Source of the DNA: Plazaster borealis
Taxonomy: Eukaryota > Echinodermata > Asteroidea > Forcipulatida > Labidiasteridae
NCBI GenBank assembly: GCA_021014325.1
Contig: CM037463.1
Span: 3,467,001 to 3,531,000 of the forward strand
DNA: 64,000 nt
Reading direction: 5' to 3'
Both the position numbers and the translations under genes were made by a program. This document shows, piece after piece, positions 1 through 14,400 of this stretch (position 1 is the stretch's first letter; every line of letters starts with the position of its first letter). The notes below the pieces were generated by a model that searched no databases, was not told the DNA's origin, and saw nothing but the letters and a program-made list of their open reading frames with translations.

Positions 1-1255
1 GTATGTACTGGACCAGATGTTTTTGTAGAAGACCAGATTCAAAATAAGAAAAAAAAACCTTGCTGACACAGCAGTATTTAGCATGCAGTCAACTATTTGA
101 ATACACTAAGACATGTGTAAGAGGGTTTGTCTTTCATATTAAGTATACTTCGTTACTCAACAGAATGAAGGGTTAGACCACACGTCAACATTTGAACATA
201 ATTATTTTTTTGTTATTACACAGTAAGGTTTGTTATTAAATTAAAAAACACAAGACAGCTGGACTTATCCGGGCCTGAGTTTACTGGCCTGATGCTAAAA
301 TCACTGGCCTCGGACCTGCGGTCCAGTGTAAAATTTTAGCCCTGATGGTGCAGTACTGCATGTACACTTATTTTTAAACAATTTTGTCCTTGTTACCAAA
401 GTCGCTATTTTCTTCCTCCACAACCATGACAGATACTTCTGCTTGTTAATGTAAAACTATCTTCGACTGCAATCTGGTCAAGATTTTTACGAATAAGTCA
501 GTTTGGTTTTTGGTTTGACAAGCCATTTGCTGTTGGAAAATCTTGACTGATAAAACAAACCTTTTTACAGGTCTACACAATCTCTTTGTCCACAGGAAGA
601 TTTTTATGCATGTTGTGGAAAGTCTCTGTACCATAGTTACTTTAAAAAAATTATGTTTGAAGGCCAGAAACCCCGTCTGTTGAGGGTTAAGTGAAATACC
701 ATGTGAGTAATGGTTAAAATTAAAATGCATGCATGGTATTGAGCATTCTTCCACGCACAAAACATGCGTTAAACATAAGGCCTTGTTTGTAGTTCATAAA
801 ATGTAGGTCAGAATAGAATTTGGAATTTGAGCGATTCAAACATTATTAGGGACCTGTTTTGCTCCACACATTTTATTCACTGTGTAACAAGAAACAAAAT
901 TGTAAAATAGCAAAATTTTGTAAATTCAACGTCAATTCAAATTTATTTTCCACAGTATCAAATATCAATTACAATTTAATAAGAGAATAATAGCAGAGAT
1001 AATTTGTAATAATGGACAATTCATTAACTCTCCCATACCCAATCCATAGGAGGTCAGAAAACCATCCCAATTTTCCAGTCCTCACTCAGTGTCTAAAGGG
1101 GTTTACGATTGATGTGGGATAGAAATATACACTCGGCAAAAAGACAATAAAAACTTTCAAGGTAATACTCGCTACTTGTTCAAAGGGGCAGATTTGTTTA
1201 TTTCCAACACTCATCCATCCTGTGACTCTGTGCTCTTAACTTCCAGGCACCTCCA

Positions 1256-1453
1256 GGGCCCAATTTCATAGAGCTGCTTAAGCAGAAAATATTGCTTAAA
1301 CATTTTCTTCTAAAGCAGAAATGAGCAGGGTACCAGTCACAAATGGTACGTATGTGACATGGTACTTTGGCTGGTAACCTTATTCTGGTAAGCATAATTT
1401 TGATACGTGCTTAGCATCTTTTTGTGCTTAAGCAGCTCTATGAAATTGGGCCC
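1256..1453. mobile_element. Family A inverted-repeat element (MITE-like)
   Basis: Starts GGGCCCAATTTCATAGAGCT and ends with its inverse; internal AAGCAGAAA and GGTACCAGTCAC/GGCTGGTAACC motifs recur in all copies. About 200 bp, non-coding. This is the clearest full-length copy. Confidence 0.85.
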
Positions 1454-3479
1454 TGGACATGCGCGTGACGTCCAAGTGCCAAGTTGCAGTCAGCAAAGAG
1501 TGTTCGAATTATAAACAAATCTTCCCCTTGATCAAAATGGCGCATAAACTGTGCAATTCAGACATTATTGTCTGAAAGTGTTCATGGCAAGTTTTACACA
1601 CTTTTAATTAGGCCTACTTTTATTACAATCCGTCGCTGGTCCCACAAACTGGTCTATCTGTCAAAAACCACCCATTTTTCCAAATTGGATTTTAAACAAA
1701 TTTATTGTGACTCATTACTCTTTAAGTTTTTTTCAGCAAGTTTCAGTACCCAATACGTAATAGTTTTGCAATTTCACTAATTAGTATGAACGATGTATCA
1801 CTAGATTTGCCATTTTGTGTTTCCCTGAAACGCCACTCTACCTACTATGCATAGTGTTGTTATACTTATAGCACCACAGTTCCAAACTCGCATACGACTT
1901 TTGCGTTTTCACAATGTGACCTATCTAAATATGTCTCAATATTTACTGGTTTGTACACAACGCTCTGCAGGCTAAACTTGTTATTTCGTTTTCATGAAGT
2001 GACGTAGGCCAATATCATATGTGTTTAGGAATTAATTAAATAATTACAATGCAACTTCAATTGAGATTTCATCCAAACACAACATTTTTTGGCTGTGGAC
2101 CATTCAGGTCTCTTCGTGGGACCAGCGACAAATTTTTTTCACATAAAATAATCAAAAAATCCTAGAGCAGTGGTGAAAATAACAGCTGCATAAATTTTAT
2201 GATGACCCTCTTTTTTCCAGTCATATTCATTTCTGAGGTGAGGGTTAGTTGCGATAATCGTAAACCTTCCATCCTCCTGAGTGAAGGTCGCAGACCGGAG
2301 GGTTTATGAGACAACACCCAACAAATTACCATAATGTGCAATTTCGACCATTTTTGTCAGACTAGTGACCAAATTTGTACCACTTTCAAAAATCATGACA
2401 CACAAAAACACAATCCTCCTGACGGTGCATGTGGGAGGATGGAGGGTTACGATTTTCCCAACACAGGGTGTGGGGAGATTTTGTTTTGGGGATGCTCTTT
2501 AGTCTTTTTTGTTATAAAAAGTATAGACATTATAAACATGTCCTCTTAAAAAGTGATGAGTGATGACATGGGAACCCATGACATGATCGAGTCACATCGT
2601 TTATATATGAACAAGTATGACCTCTGACCATGTTGCAATACAAACAAGCAATTGAATAAACATTTGTAATTTATCCAAGAACTTCAACGTGTTCAGTAAT
2701 ATTGAACATCATTGTTGTCCTTCATTCAATTTCAAGGTCAAATCTGTGGACCCGAAACACTCACCTCCCCAAATGCCAAGTTTCAACTGCGATGCATCAA
2801 GATTCTCGATATATTGGCCCAGAAAACGGTTCAGCAAGTCCACAACTAGCGATTCGAACACCATTTTCACAGCTTGACGCCCGAGAGCGTCCTAAAAATG
2901 GGTGAAAAGGGGCGTTTTCATGTGACCAAAATGCTGTTGATTCTGTGCTTACAGAATTACTCGATCGTGGCCTGTCACAGGCCAAAATACGGCGCGCATG
3001 TGATATGCACAAAAGTGTGTACAAAATTTCTTTTTGTCCATCCGCACATCGTTAACACGCAATCGATGCCAAGGGACGTCTGGGTCGAAGGTTAAATTTT
3101 AAAGAAACAGCCGTCGGGTGTCTAGACGAGGCGAGGGCATTTGTTACGAGAAAGCGCAGTTTTTTAACTGTAAACTAGCTGAGGGCACCCAACGAATGGA
3201 TCCTATTTTGTATACAAATGGGTTTGGGAATATTCTATAATAAGCTTTTGGTTTTTCAGAACATTGTTCAAAAGCAATTTGAGAATTTTATTTTATTTGT
3301 TCGTTTCAAAAATAGGGAGGGGGGCTAGGAAACCCCTCCTCCCTAATAGTATTAACAATTATTAATAAAAAATGTAACAAAATGATAAAATAATAATTGC
3401 ATATATCAAGTAATAAACCACAAGGGAAACTGAATGGGTAAATTTTGGGTTGGGCAAAGAAAAATTGAGCCAAAGCTCT

Positions 3480-3810
3480 AAATGTTGGTGATGTTCGGGT
3501 GCCAGTCAGAAGCCATTCAACCAGTTGCTGTAGCCTAACTGCCGTTTAACCAGGGATCACACACAAGTTTACGATACAACATGGGGCCGGGAAGCGGCAG
3601 CAGAGGGATCACCTCAAGGGGATGCAACTTACCAAGTAGTAAACCACAAATGAAACTTGACTGGGTATATCTAAAATAATGTTGGTGTTGAACAAAGACA
3701 TAGGCAGACCGCGAACGTCCGGTCACGTCAGTTGGTAGAGCGCGACACGTTAACCAGGAGGTCGCAGGTTCAAATCCCGCTCCAGTCCAATATTCTTCTT
3801 TGTTCAAACC
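3480..3810. repeat. tRNA-like SINE segment, rearranged
   Basis: GTTGGTAGAGCGCGACACGT and GGTTCAAATCCCGC (A- and B-box-like) occur at 3730-3785, followed by TTCTTTGTTCAA as in other copies. The left part (3497-3620) matches, in inverse orientation, the sequence beside the SINEs at 6295-6420 and 59860-60000. Confidence 0.6.
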
Positions 3811-4039
3811 AAAAAATTAATACAAATGTAAATATCAATAACAAATTGCAGTAAGTACAATAAATAATCAAACAAGCAAACAATCAAATAAATAAAAACA
3901 ATTTAACTTTGTTTTATGGGAGATTTTACTCAAACGATGAGCCCTATAGCAAGAGTGAAACTCATTTTGTTATGTCTCAGAGTACGGTAGTTTTTAAACA
4001 TCGTGATTTTATACCCTGAGGCGTTTATAGAAGACCTGT

Positions 4040-4229
4040 GCCCAATTTCATAGAACTGCTTAAGCAGAAAATATTGCTTAACAATTTTCTGCTAAGCAGA
4101 AATGAGCAGCTGAGTACCAGTCACAAATTGTACATGTTGCATGGTAGTTTGGCTGGTAACCTTATTCTGGTAAGCATAATTTTGTTGTGCTCAGCTGCTC
4201 TCTAAAGCAGCCCTATGAAATTGGGCCCT
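4040..4229. mobile_element. Family A inverted-repeat element
   Basis: CCCAATTTCATAGAACTGCT at the left and AGCCCTATGAAATTGGGCCC at the right, with the family's central GTACCAGTCACAAA motif. Confidence 0.8.
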
Positions 4230-4323
4230 GTTCTTGGCTGGGCGAATCGTTGCAAGTCATAGGCTTATGATGAGTAGGGGTATACGTAATTAGATTAGGA
4301 ATTACACCCCTTCCTTCTAGGTT

Positions 4324-4500
4324 AATTCATAGAGCTGCTTAAGCACAAAAACTAGCTAAGCACAACAAAATTATGCTTACCAGAGAAAGGTTTTAAGCTA
4401 AAATACCATTTCACATAGTATTTATGACTGCTATCCTGCTTATTGTTGTTAAGCAGAATTTTTTTAAGCAATTCTGCAAGCAGCTCTGTCATGAAATTGA
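4324..4500. mobile_element. Family A element, degraded copy
   Basis: Left arm AATTCATAGAGCTGCTTAAG, right arm AGCTCTGTCATGAAATTG. It lies 95 bp from the previous copy and in the opposite internal orientation. Confidence 0.65.
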
Positions 4501-5467
4501 CCTCAAACCTTTCATCCTCGATCCTCAAGCACTGGGCTCGAGCCCAGTCTAACCATTGAGGAATAAATATAGAATCGCAACCCTTAAAGGGAAATCGTTG
4601 ACCCGATGTTGTCATTTGTGAAGTTTCAAGGGGATAAACTTGTGCATCCACTAATTGACAACTTCCCATCGTGCCTAAAATAGGTCATGAGGTGGCGCCC
4701 TTGAAGGTAGTGGGTACAAAAATGTCTGTGGTACAACCGCAGACGGTACAGCGCTGGTAAGCTCACTAGCTGTATGTAAATAAGTGGACCAACGAGAACA
4801 GAAGCATGGTCAATGGATGTGATGATCGTGTGTCGCCATCGGCTGTAAATAATAGAAACAAAAATAAACTTAGGGCTACATCAAGCTTAACACAACATAA
4901 ATTGAAAGTGATTTTACCAAAACACCCTGAGCATTAAAACCGAAATGGCAAGCTCTTTATTGATCTTAATTTACAGTTCACTTTATGTTGGCAAGATGAG
5001 AGGACATTTTCCCGCAGTTTTTTGTCATCAATGAAAAAACAACATTATGGATATAGGCATACTTCTCAACTTATTCCGGAACATTGTTGAACACTGGCCC
5101 TTTTCAAATAACAACATGGGGATTAAGTTTAGGCATAGGAAGTTTCTTGAGCCCTCCCATGCTAAATTTTCCGTTGTTTGGAAAATGAGAAAACTCTTTT
5201 TGTAATTCTTCATAATACAAAAATATATTTTATTTCCTTACAAAAAATAACGTGACGTATTGAAGCTTTTCATAGTGTTCAGTCATGCCATGGTGGATGA
5301 TCATGCACTGGACAAATAATCTTTTGGGGAAAAAAGGTGACTCTGCAAATCAATGCTGTATTTAAACAACTTCGAATGTTAGAATTTTAAGCTGCTTAAA
5401 TAACATTAATTGAATTTCTTTTACAAATTTGTCTGACAAAAATTGGGCAACGTGTATCGCATCTTAC

Positions 5468-8400
5468 ATCTTGAACTCATTGCCAGCAAACATTGATCGT
5501 TTCGTTGACCCGGATCGCATCGACACAAGCCCGTCTCCTTGTCGCACGGCGCCGCCGTGTTGGAACACTTACATCGGTGCTGGCAGTCTGGGCCGTACCG
5601 GTCAGACGGACACTCTGCATAACCAGATGAAAACAGAAAGAAAAAAATTGTTACCCCGAACGAAGTTATGAAAATATTATTATGAAAATTTATATTGGGT
5701 TTAAAAATAAATAAGTCGCTTCCCCTTAAAGGCATCGTACACAGGGGCGGATCCAGGATTTTCCAAACGGGGGGGGGGGGCGTGAAAATATACCAAGCAG
5801 CAAAATCTTCCCTTCCCCATTTCTCCCCCCCCCTTCTCTCTCTCCCTCTTTTTTCTTTTCTCCCTCATTTTTTTTTTTTTTAAATGAAAAGGGGGGCGTG
5901 CGCCCCCACGCCCCCCTGGATCCGCGCCTGGTACACGTTTGGTAATTGGAGCCTATTGTTTGTTTCAATCCTATCCAGATGTAGATATACACCATAAAAC
6001 TAACCTGTGGAAATTTCATTTCAAAAGGTGGTAGCGTTTTTGAGATATTGCCGAAAATCTGGAGCGGTTATGTCCACGCAGGAAGAATAATCTGCATTGG
6101 AATACACACTCTGAGAAGCGTTATAGATTCTAATGTTTTGGGGATAAAAAGTGATATCTTTTTCCATAACCGCAGTACTTCGAGGTGAAAAAGTTCTCAA
6201 AATGCATTATACTATCCAAAGCTGCTGTACTTCTTACCAAGTAATTTTGTATTGCCATTAAGTATCAGAGTCATTACCAAACGTGTACGATACCGTGATC
6301 CCTCTTCTGCTGCTTCCCATGTTGTATCATAAACTTGGGTGTGATCCATGGCTATACGCGGCATGTTAGAGGTTGAATGGCTGATGACTGGCACCCCGAA
6401 CAAAATTATTGACAAAATAGGGTGACCGCCAACATTAGGGCTAGAAAGCTCAGTTGGAGAGCACCCGGGCACGTTAATCCACAGGTCGCAGGTTCAAATT
6501 CCCCTACAGTAAATTTTTCGTTGTTCAACTCTTTTAAAATTTACCCAGTCAGGTTCCCTTGTGTTGAATTTGTAATCTGTGTATTTTTTCAACTCGCTCC
6601 TTCGTTCTAGAAGCAGTGTCTAGAACGCATTTTTTTGTCAAACCAAGAAGATTTCACAATTTATTTCTGAAAAATGCAACTCAAAGTGAAATTTCACCTC
6701 AGATCGATTGATTGTGCAGCAACACCAAATGATTACACTATAATTTCTGGAGAAAAACCTGTGAAGTAAATAGGTGGCTTCTTCCAGTATGTTAATTGCC
6801 GCAAGTTAATTTTCAACACTGGTACAGCCGCCTAACACAACGTCTATTCTAAAAGTACTGGTGAATCGACCCACAAAGCCAAATAACTTTTCCGTTGTAT
6901 AAGATACGAAAAAACATGTTTCCTTTCATTTTAGGCTACATAATTCAAATGACAAAGTCTGATACCTACCCTCTTCGCACATGACTCCGTAGTACCCCGA
7001 TAGGCATGTACATCGACCGTCTGTAGGACGGCAGGAGCTTTGCTCGGACCGCAAACACATTGAGGAACATGTGAAGGCGCAATTGATACCATAGGATCCT
7101 GGTAGGCACGCTGTAAACAAAATGGATAAAGTTGGAGTATTCGTAATAAAAAGGCAGTAAATAAACGAATAGATTATAACATGTAGTTATATTATACCTT
7201 CATGTTTAAAACCATTGAATTTAATCAAAGTGGCCTGTTGAAATAAGTTTCTGCGCTGTATCGCCCTAGAGCTGTTACTAATATTATTTTTTCTTTAGCG
7301 TCTATACAATAACTGATCGTCTAGGTTGTTTTTTGTTTGTTTGTTTGTTTGTTTCCAGACAAAATTTAATATAAAAACATAAATGGCGAGGTCTCGATGT
7401 TTTTCTTTCACAGGTTCACACTTTATTTTGTATGTTTCAGGATTAGTATAGTAGAGCTGACAATGTTTTCATGTTTTGAAAACCGAAGTGTGCGTTTTGT
7501 GTGATCAGCTACATGAAATGACAAACCTGTGAAAATAGTGGAAAACCATGCATATGTTTTCATCATGTAAACACATTGTCCTTTAACTTTGGTTGCAACA
7601 ACCGAAATCAGCTGGTTTGGGGTGTGGGTTTTTTAGGTTACAGTTTTCTCTTATAATATGAATTCATTTTAGAGGAAAAAATTTCAAACTTTCAGACTAA
7701 ACTTTTAAACAATGATGTTGTTTATCCTTACCAATTGCCTTTATACCTGAATATAAAATTCAGACGTGATACTTACGTTTACACATTGTTCCATTAGTCC
7801 GGTATCCCGGGCAACACACCCTCTGTATTTTGTAGCCCGTCCGTAGTTCTCGTTTGTAAGTGGTTTGGTATACCGCTCTATAAAACCAAATAAAAGTAAT
7901 ACATATCATTCCAGAAGTTATATTAAATGTTCACAATTCAATGTTACCATATAAAAAGGGTCAACTCAATTCAGGAACACCCGAAATTAAAAGGACTGTA
8001 TACGTTTGGTAATTGGAACCCACTGTTTGTTTCAATCTATAGTTGTAGATACCATAAAACTAACCTGTGAAAATTTCATTTCAAAAGGTGGTAGCGTTTT
8101 TGAGATATTGCCGACAATCTGGAGCGGTTATGTCCACGCAGGAAGAATAATCTGCAATATTTGAATACACAATCTGAGAAACATCACTGTCAGTAACGCT
8201 TCTCAGATTCAATTTTGGGGATAAAAGGTGATATCTTTTTCCATAATCGCAGTACATCGAAGTGAAAAGTTTCTCAAATCGTTTCTATCCAAAGCTGCTG
8301 TACTTCTTAAGTAAGTTTTTATTGCATTAATTTCCAGAGTCATTACCAAACGTATACAGACCCTTTAAATGTTTACCGCAGTATTGGCTCTCACACGAGT

Positions 8401-11400
8401 ATACTGTTCTTGTGATATTGATGGCTCCTGACTATTTCCACATTCAACGACTTGTACAACCTGAATGTTGTATGCATTTGTTGTATACATAGGCCTACAC
8501 TGAAAAATACCAAAATCCATTGACTAAGCCACCGATCGGGCAAGACAACGTGATATACATCGACCAACATTGTAATTTGTAAGTATTTTTCCTCATAATC
8601 GCAATCAAAAGGAAAAGATCAGACTTTATCGTTCAAAGTCAATTTCCCTTCCTTACCTCCCCATCCGTTGTCGCTACCTCACCAATCGACTGTTCTCATT
8701 ACGTTACTCTATAATTATACGGATGGTCATACTCCACATGCGCACAAACCCCACCCACAGTATGAAATTGTTCTACATTATACTGTTAACGTTGTATTTC
8801 CTATGGTAACAAGCACGTCCTTGGCAAATGGCCTGACTGGCCGGAGCATGGCGATGATATCATTAAGTCTCTTTTGTCATCAGTGACAAGTGACATTTTG
8901 GAGACAAATGTTATAGATGATGGTCAGTGTTGAAAGAAGCAGGTGCGAATCGGTCAAATACAGAAACATACCTACAATCTGAATCGATCTTCAAAAGTTC
9001 AATTTCAAAAGGTGTGATCAAGTACCAATCATCTTGAAAACTGTTGCCGTTACGAGTACTTATTTTGATTTTTATAAAGACAAACATTTTGTGTAACAGA
9101 AAATATCCGGCAGCCCGTATACGGTATCCAATACAGCCATTGCAGTAGTCCCATACATGATTTCATTTGTGCTTTAAAGGCACTGAACACGTTTGGATTG
9201 TCAAAGACCAGTGTTCTCACTTGGTGTATCCCAACATATGCATAAACAAAATAACAAGCCTGTGAAAATTTGGGCTCAATTGGTCATCGAAGTTGCAAGA
9301 AAATGATGAAAGAAAAAACACCCTTGTTGTACAAATTTGTTTGCTTTCAGATAGGAATAAAAACTTCTTGCAAGAAGTTTTTATTATTTTAGTGAGAAAT
9401 TACCTTTTTCTCAAAAACTACGTTACTTCAGAGGGAGTCGTTTCCTACAATTTGTTATACTATCAACAGCTCTCCGCTGCTTGTTACCAAGTAAGTTTTT
9501 ATGCTAATATTTATTTTGAGTCATTACCAAACGTGTACGATACCTTTAACTCATAATAATGTACTTCAAATGGCAGCGCTGAACAATAGGGTACAATCTG
9601 ACGTGAGTGTAAAAACAAGTAGGCCTACATTGTCTGGATGTAAATGGATAAATTGTTTGAAATCATTGAAATTATCACATTAAAGCTGTAATGTTTTACT
9701 CTGGTAAAGTTTTACCTCAAAATTCCAGATTTCAAATGGGGGGGGGGCAGAAACGTGCCCCCCGTGCCTCCCCCTTAGTTACGCCACTGACAAATGTAAA
9801 CATGGCAATGGATTCTTCTAAATTACCTGTTGTTGCTAAAGAAAACAGGGTCGACTACAGAGGATGCCGTTGGCTAATTCCAAGTTACAACATTGACCTC
9901 GGAAAGGTTCACAACAGGTGAAACCTGTTTAGTCAGGCTTTCCTTTACACGGAGGATGTCTTCTGATCCTTCGATGACCAGATTTCCTGACTGGCTTCGA
10001 CCAGGGCCCAATTTCATAAAGCTGCTTAAGCACAACAAAGTAGCCCATACAAGCACAACAAAATTATGCTTACCAGACTAAGGTTTCCAGCCAAACTACC
10101 ATGTCACGTGTACAATTTGTGACTGGTATCCTGCTCATTTCTGCTGAGCAGAAAATTGTTAAGCAATATTTCTGCTTATAGCAGCTCTATGAAATTGGGC
10201 CCTGACTGTGTGATGAGCAGAAAAATGTTCGGCTGCTCCAGACATGGCGCTGATGCAAGTCTTGATTGTGTCATAAAATTCATATGTTGAAGTTTCGATC
10301 AGTAACCGCTGGTCGTTTTCAGAAAAAAAGCTGCTCAGACCGTTGGAGCAAACTGATTGAAACGTCGAGTTTTACACCAACTCCGGTTCTTTTTCGAACC
10401 ACCACAACTCATTATACAATCATGTGTTACATCAAGTTTGTAGATTGTTGTAACCAAAATTCAAAGTTTGAAATCAAACTGTAATTAGTACCTAAATAGT
10501 TTAAATAGTTTTTCATTTCATTTCATTCATTTCATTTATTATTCTTCATCATGCTATAAAAACATTTTTATATCCCGTGTTTAAAACAGTGACACCACTT
10601 TAAACAAAAAATTAAAAAGGAAATAAGTTCTTCAAGTAAGAATATCGAAATTGTCACCACACAACAAAGTAATTTTTCAAGTTTAAAGTCTCGTTTTTAG
10701 AAATAGTTTTTTTTTTTAAAGATACCTACCTTCGGACGGTGCACAAGAACAGTTTGATGAAGTCACCACACGGTGCGTAGAACACGCGATGATGGGATAC
10801 TGTTACTGCTGGTACTGTGGTTAACTCTCTGACACTAAATTCAAAATAAACCTCCAAAGTTAATGAAAAATCAAGAGTTTTTCCCTATGACTAGCGACAT
10901 GATTGTGACATTAGTTTGATTAAGTTGAGGTAAAATAGTATGGTGCATAAAGACATGAATATAAAGCAGTTATAACTAATTTATGTTCAATAATTTGATT
11001 GGTTTAATTTTTTTTCTTTTTTTTTCCCAATGTAACATTCATTTCCATACTCACAAAAATAGACAGAATCATTTGGACACAAAATATAATAGTACATACA
11101 AGCAAAGAGTATTATAAACATGACCAATGAAAAAGAGGATGAACAATAAAACAATAGAAGCTGTGAGTAAGGAGGCTGTTCAAATAAGCCGAGGCTTGTG
11201 GGGAACAGCCCTAGACAAAAAAAAAAAAAAACAGTAAACAAATATAATAATATAATAATAATAATAACTAGACATACAGTGTTTGTATACAACAAACACA
11301 GGTGTTCGTGAATTTTACGTCGGATGCTTGATGACGTCATGGTGATATAACTGTAATATGAGTGATGTCTCATCAAGGTCTTATGATGATGTAGATTTGA

Positions 11401-14400
11401 AGTTGATCCGATGTATAGAAGTTTGGATTTCGGCTCGGTAAACGATTTTTTGAAGAAGAACAACATTGTAAACTTTGACATTTTGGTACCACCGGAAGTA
11501 AAGGTCATGCAATTATGGCGTTAACTTTTCAAATGTTGCATAATAATCAGCATTTAAAGACGCTCTACTCAGCAAACTAAATCACAGCACTTACTGAAAT
11601 CAACAAGTAAATTAAATTGTTAATTAATAGTCACGTCTACTACAATAAATTGATTAATGTCGAAAGAGATATGTTTTATCTTCTTGAATTGGTCGGTTGA
11701 TTTTGACATTGATAATAGAATAAGGCAAGGCAATAATTAGTTGTACACTGCAAACAATAGAGTGCTAAAAACGACATTATGGGTGTTGTCACATTTATTA
11801 TAGATACCAACAAAAACAATCTAAATCTAAACCATAGAGTGTTAAAATAACACAATTACTTTGGTATTATTTTAATACCCTATTATAATGTTAAAATTGA
11901 TTCTCTCTTGGGTATCTATGTGACAACACCCATGGTGTAAATTTTAACACCCCAGTTTTGCAGTGTACATTTTATATATCCTTAAAATCTGAAAGGTTTG
12001 TATACATTCATTTACAATGCCTGACTCCTTGTAGTCGCACATGAGGTTATCATGTATGTGTGTAATGTTCAGTGGAAACCACTAAAAATGGGGAAATTGA
12101 ATTAGGTTTATCCATATTTTTCAAAAACAGAAAAAAATGAGCTATGTTGGAAGGGTTTCCGGCGATGCATGGTAAAGATAGGTTGGTCTATTTATCAATT
12201 ATCGCGGTAAAAATATCTCTTCGCAGAAATGGCTTCGAAAAGAATCAGTTGGTTTATTCTTAACACCGGCTTGGTGTTCTAGCAGCCAACGAATGTTCTT
12301 TTACAACATTTCTGAGTGAAAATGGTACTGCAATATAGTACGTCATTTTCGTCTGAGCAGATTTCGGCTTTGATTTGTCGTCTCTGAAGGTTGTTTGTTC
12401 AAAACAAATTTTAAGTTTGATGAGCGTTCTCCGACAGAACCAATTATATGGATAATTGCTAAGGTCACAAACCATGGAGCAGAACAAATAAATACAAATT
12501 TGCACCTTGTGCTCTGATTGACAAAGTGCATTTATTATTAAAGAATTGGGTTAGGGTTAGGTTTAGGTTTAGGGATTTGGGGTTGGGGTAAGGTGTTAGG
12601 GTTAGCGTTAGGGCTATGTATAGGGGTAGTGTTAGGGTTAGGATCAGGTTAGGGTTAGGGTTAGAGTTGGGGTTGCGGTTATGGGGTTAGGTTTAGTTTT
12701 AGGGGTTAGGGTTAGGGTTGGGATAAAATGTTAGGATTAGGATCTAGGGTCAGGTTTAGGGTTAGGGTCAGGTTTAGGTTTAGGGTTAGGGTTAGGGTTG
12801 GGGTTGATGGTTAGGGGTAGGTTATGGTAGTGTAAGGGTAAGTATCAGGTTAAAGATAGGATTATGGGTTAGGGTAAAGGTTAGGGTTAGAGTTGGGGTT
12901 GGGGTTTGGTTTGGGGTTGGTGTTGGGTCAGGTAGGGGTAGGGTTAGGATTAGGTTAGGGTTGGGGTTACGGTTAGAGTTGGGGTTAGGGTTAGGATTAT
13001 TGGCTAGGGTTAGGGTTAGGTTGAGGTTTGGGATTAGGGTTAGGGTTGGGGTAATGTGTTAGGGTTAGGGGTTAGGGTTAGAGTTGGGGTTGCAGTTAGG
13101 GTTAGGTTTAGTTTTAGGGGTTAGGGTTGGGATAAGGTGTTAGGGTTCAGGTTTAGGTTTAGGGTTATGGTTAGGTTAGGGTTAGAGTTAGAGCTGGGGT
13201 TAGGATTAGGGCTAGGGTTAGGGTTAGAGTTGGGGTTAGGGTTAGGATTAGGGCTAGGGTTAGGGTTTGGGTAAGGTGTTTGGGTTAGGGGGTTAGGGTC
13301 AGGTTTGGGTTAGGGTCAGGTTTAGGGTTAAGGTTAGATTTAAGGGTTATGGACAGCTTTAGGTTTAGGGTTGGGGTAAGGTTAGGGTTAGGGTTAGTGT
13401 TAGAGTTGGGGTTAGGGTTAGCGTCAGGGTTAGGGTTAGGGTTAGGGTTGCGGGGCGAAGACCTTTTTGTTTGTTTGTTTGTTTGTTGTTGTTATGGTGT
13501 TTGTTTGTTTGCAATTAAATATATATTTTTTATTTATTGATTTATTATTTGTTTATGGAGGGGGGCTTTTGTCGCAGTCGAATCATTCAGTGTGTATATT
13601 TTTGTCAATCTGATGTGGTGGGGCAAGGGGAGGCAAGGGTTCTGAGTGGGTTACACCATTGGTTGGGTGGTGTGTTTATTTGAAACTATGATGATATTTA
13701 ATTAACTCTAAAATCTGTTGTGTAATGGTACTTTTCTTCAAATGGTCTATAAACGGCCAGCTGTTTAGTGGTTAGGTCATTTATCATCTATCAGAATAAC
13801 ACACTTTCACTGACCGAGGAGGTGGACCAAGAACTTACAATAAAGGTCAGTGATCACTTCATTCATTAGTGACAAAGGAAGTTATTAGTTTTGAACTTAA
13901 TGACTACCATATTCTCCGGTCTGAAAAGTCAACCTCATGTGAACTGTCGAATGCATAAACTGATTGATCGACTGAAGAACCGATTATTTTGTCATTTTAG
14001 GCTGATCTAACTCTCATGCAGTATCGTTTGAATAATTCTTGTTTTAATGTTTGATTATAAAATTCACTGTAAAGATGATTGAGCTAAGGACTAAGTTCCT
14101 GGAGCGTATATTAACCTACATTGTAAACAATGAAGAATTATAACAGTTTAGCTAAAACAGGAATTGTAGACTTCATGTATCTATCAGTTTTGCACTTAAG
14201 TACAACTAGCGTAGACGAGGAACTGTTTCTGAGTATTCTGGTAGTTGTGTTATTCAATTTAATGAAGAAAAAAAATGTGTCGATAAGTTTTTTCAGACCA
14301 ACTCACCGTACTATTTGCTGACAAGCATGATCACCTGGCCGGTCAAGTCGTGCTTCTTTAATAATCGGTGGCCAGTACGCCGTTATAACCTCAGCCTCGA

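Larger units (their letters stand above)
1..5467. other. Repeat-filled region with no recognised exon
   Basis: Holds one end of a dispersed repeat (1-344, related to 22661-23026, 43313-43608 and 46999-47450), three inverted-repeat elements (1256-1453, 4040-4229, 4324-4500), a tRNA-like SINE segment (about 3480-3810) and otherwise AT-rich unique sequence. The remaining EGF exons of the minus-strand receptor would be expected here or further left, but I saw none. Confidence 0.5.

Noticed and set aside
10987..11508. 173-codon minus-strand open frame
   Set aside because: Composition is dominated by I, L, F, Y and S from AT-rich and poly-A/T runs inside an intron; no domain signature.
13349..13540. 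Open frame with LGLGLGLG repeats
   Set aside because: A translation artefact of the TTAGGG-type array.
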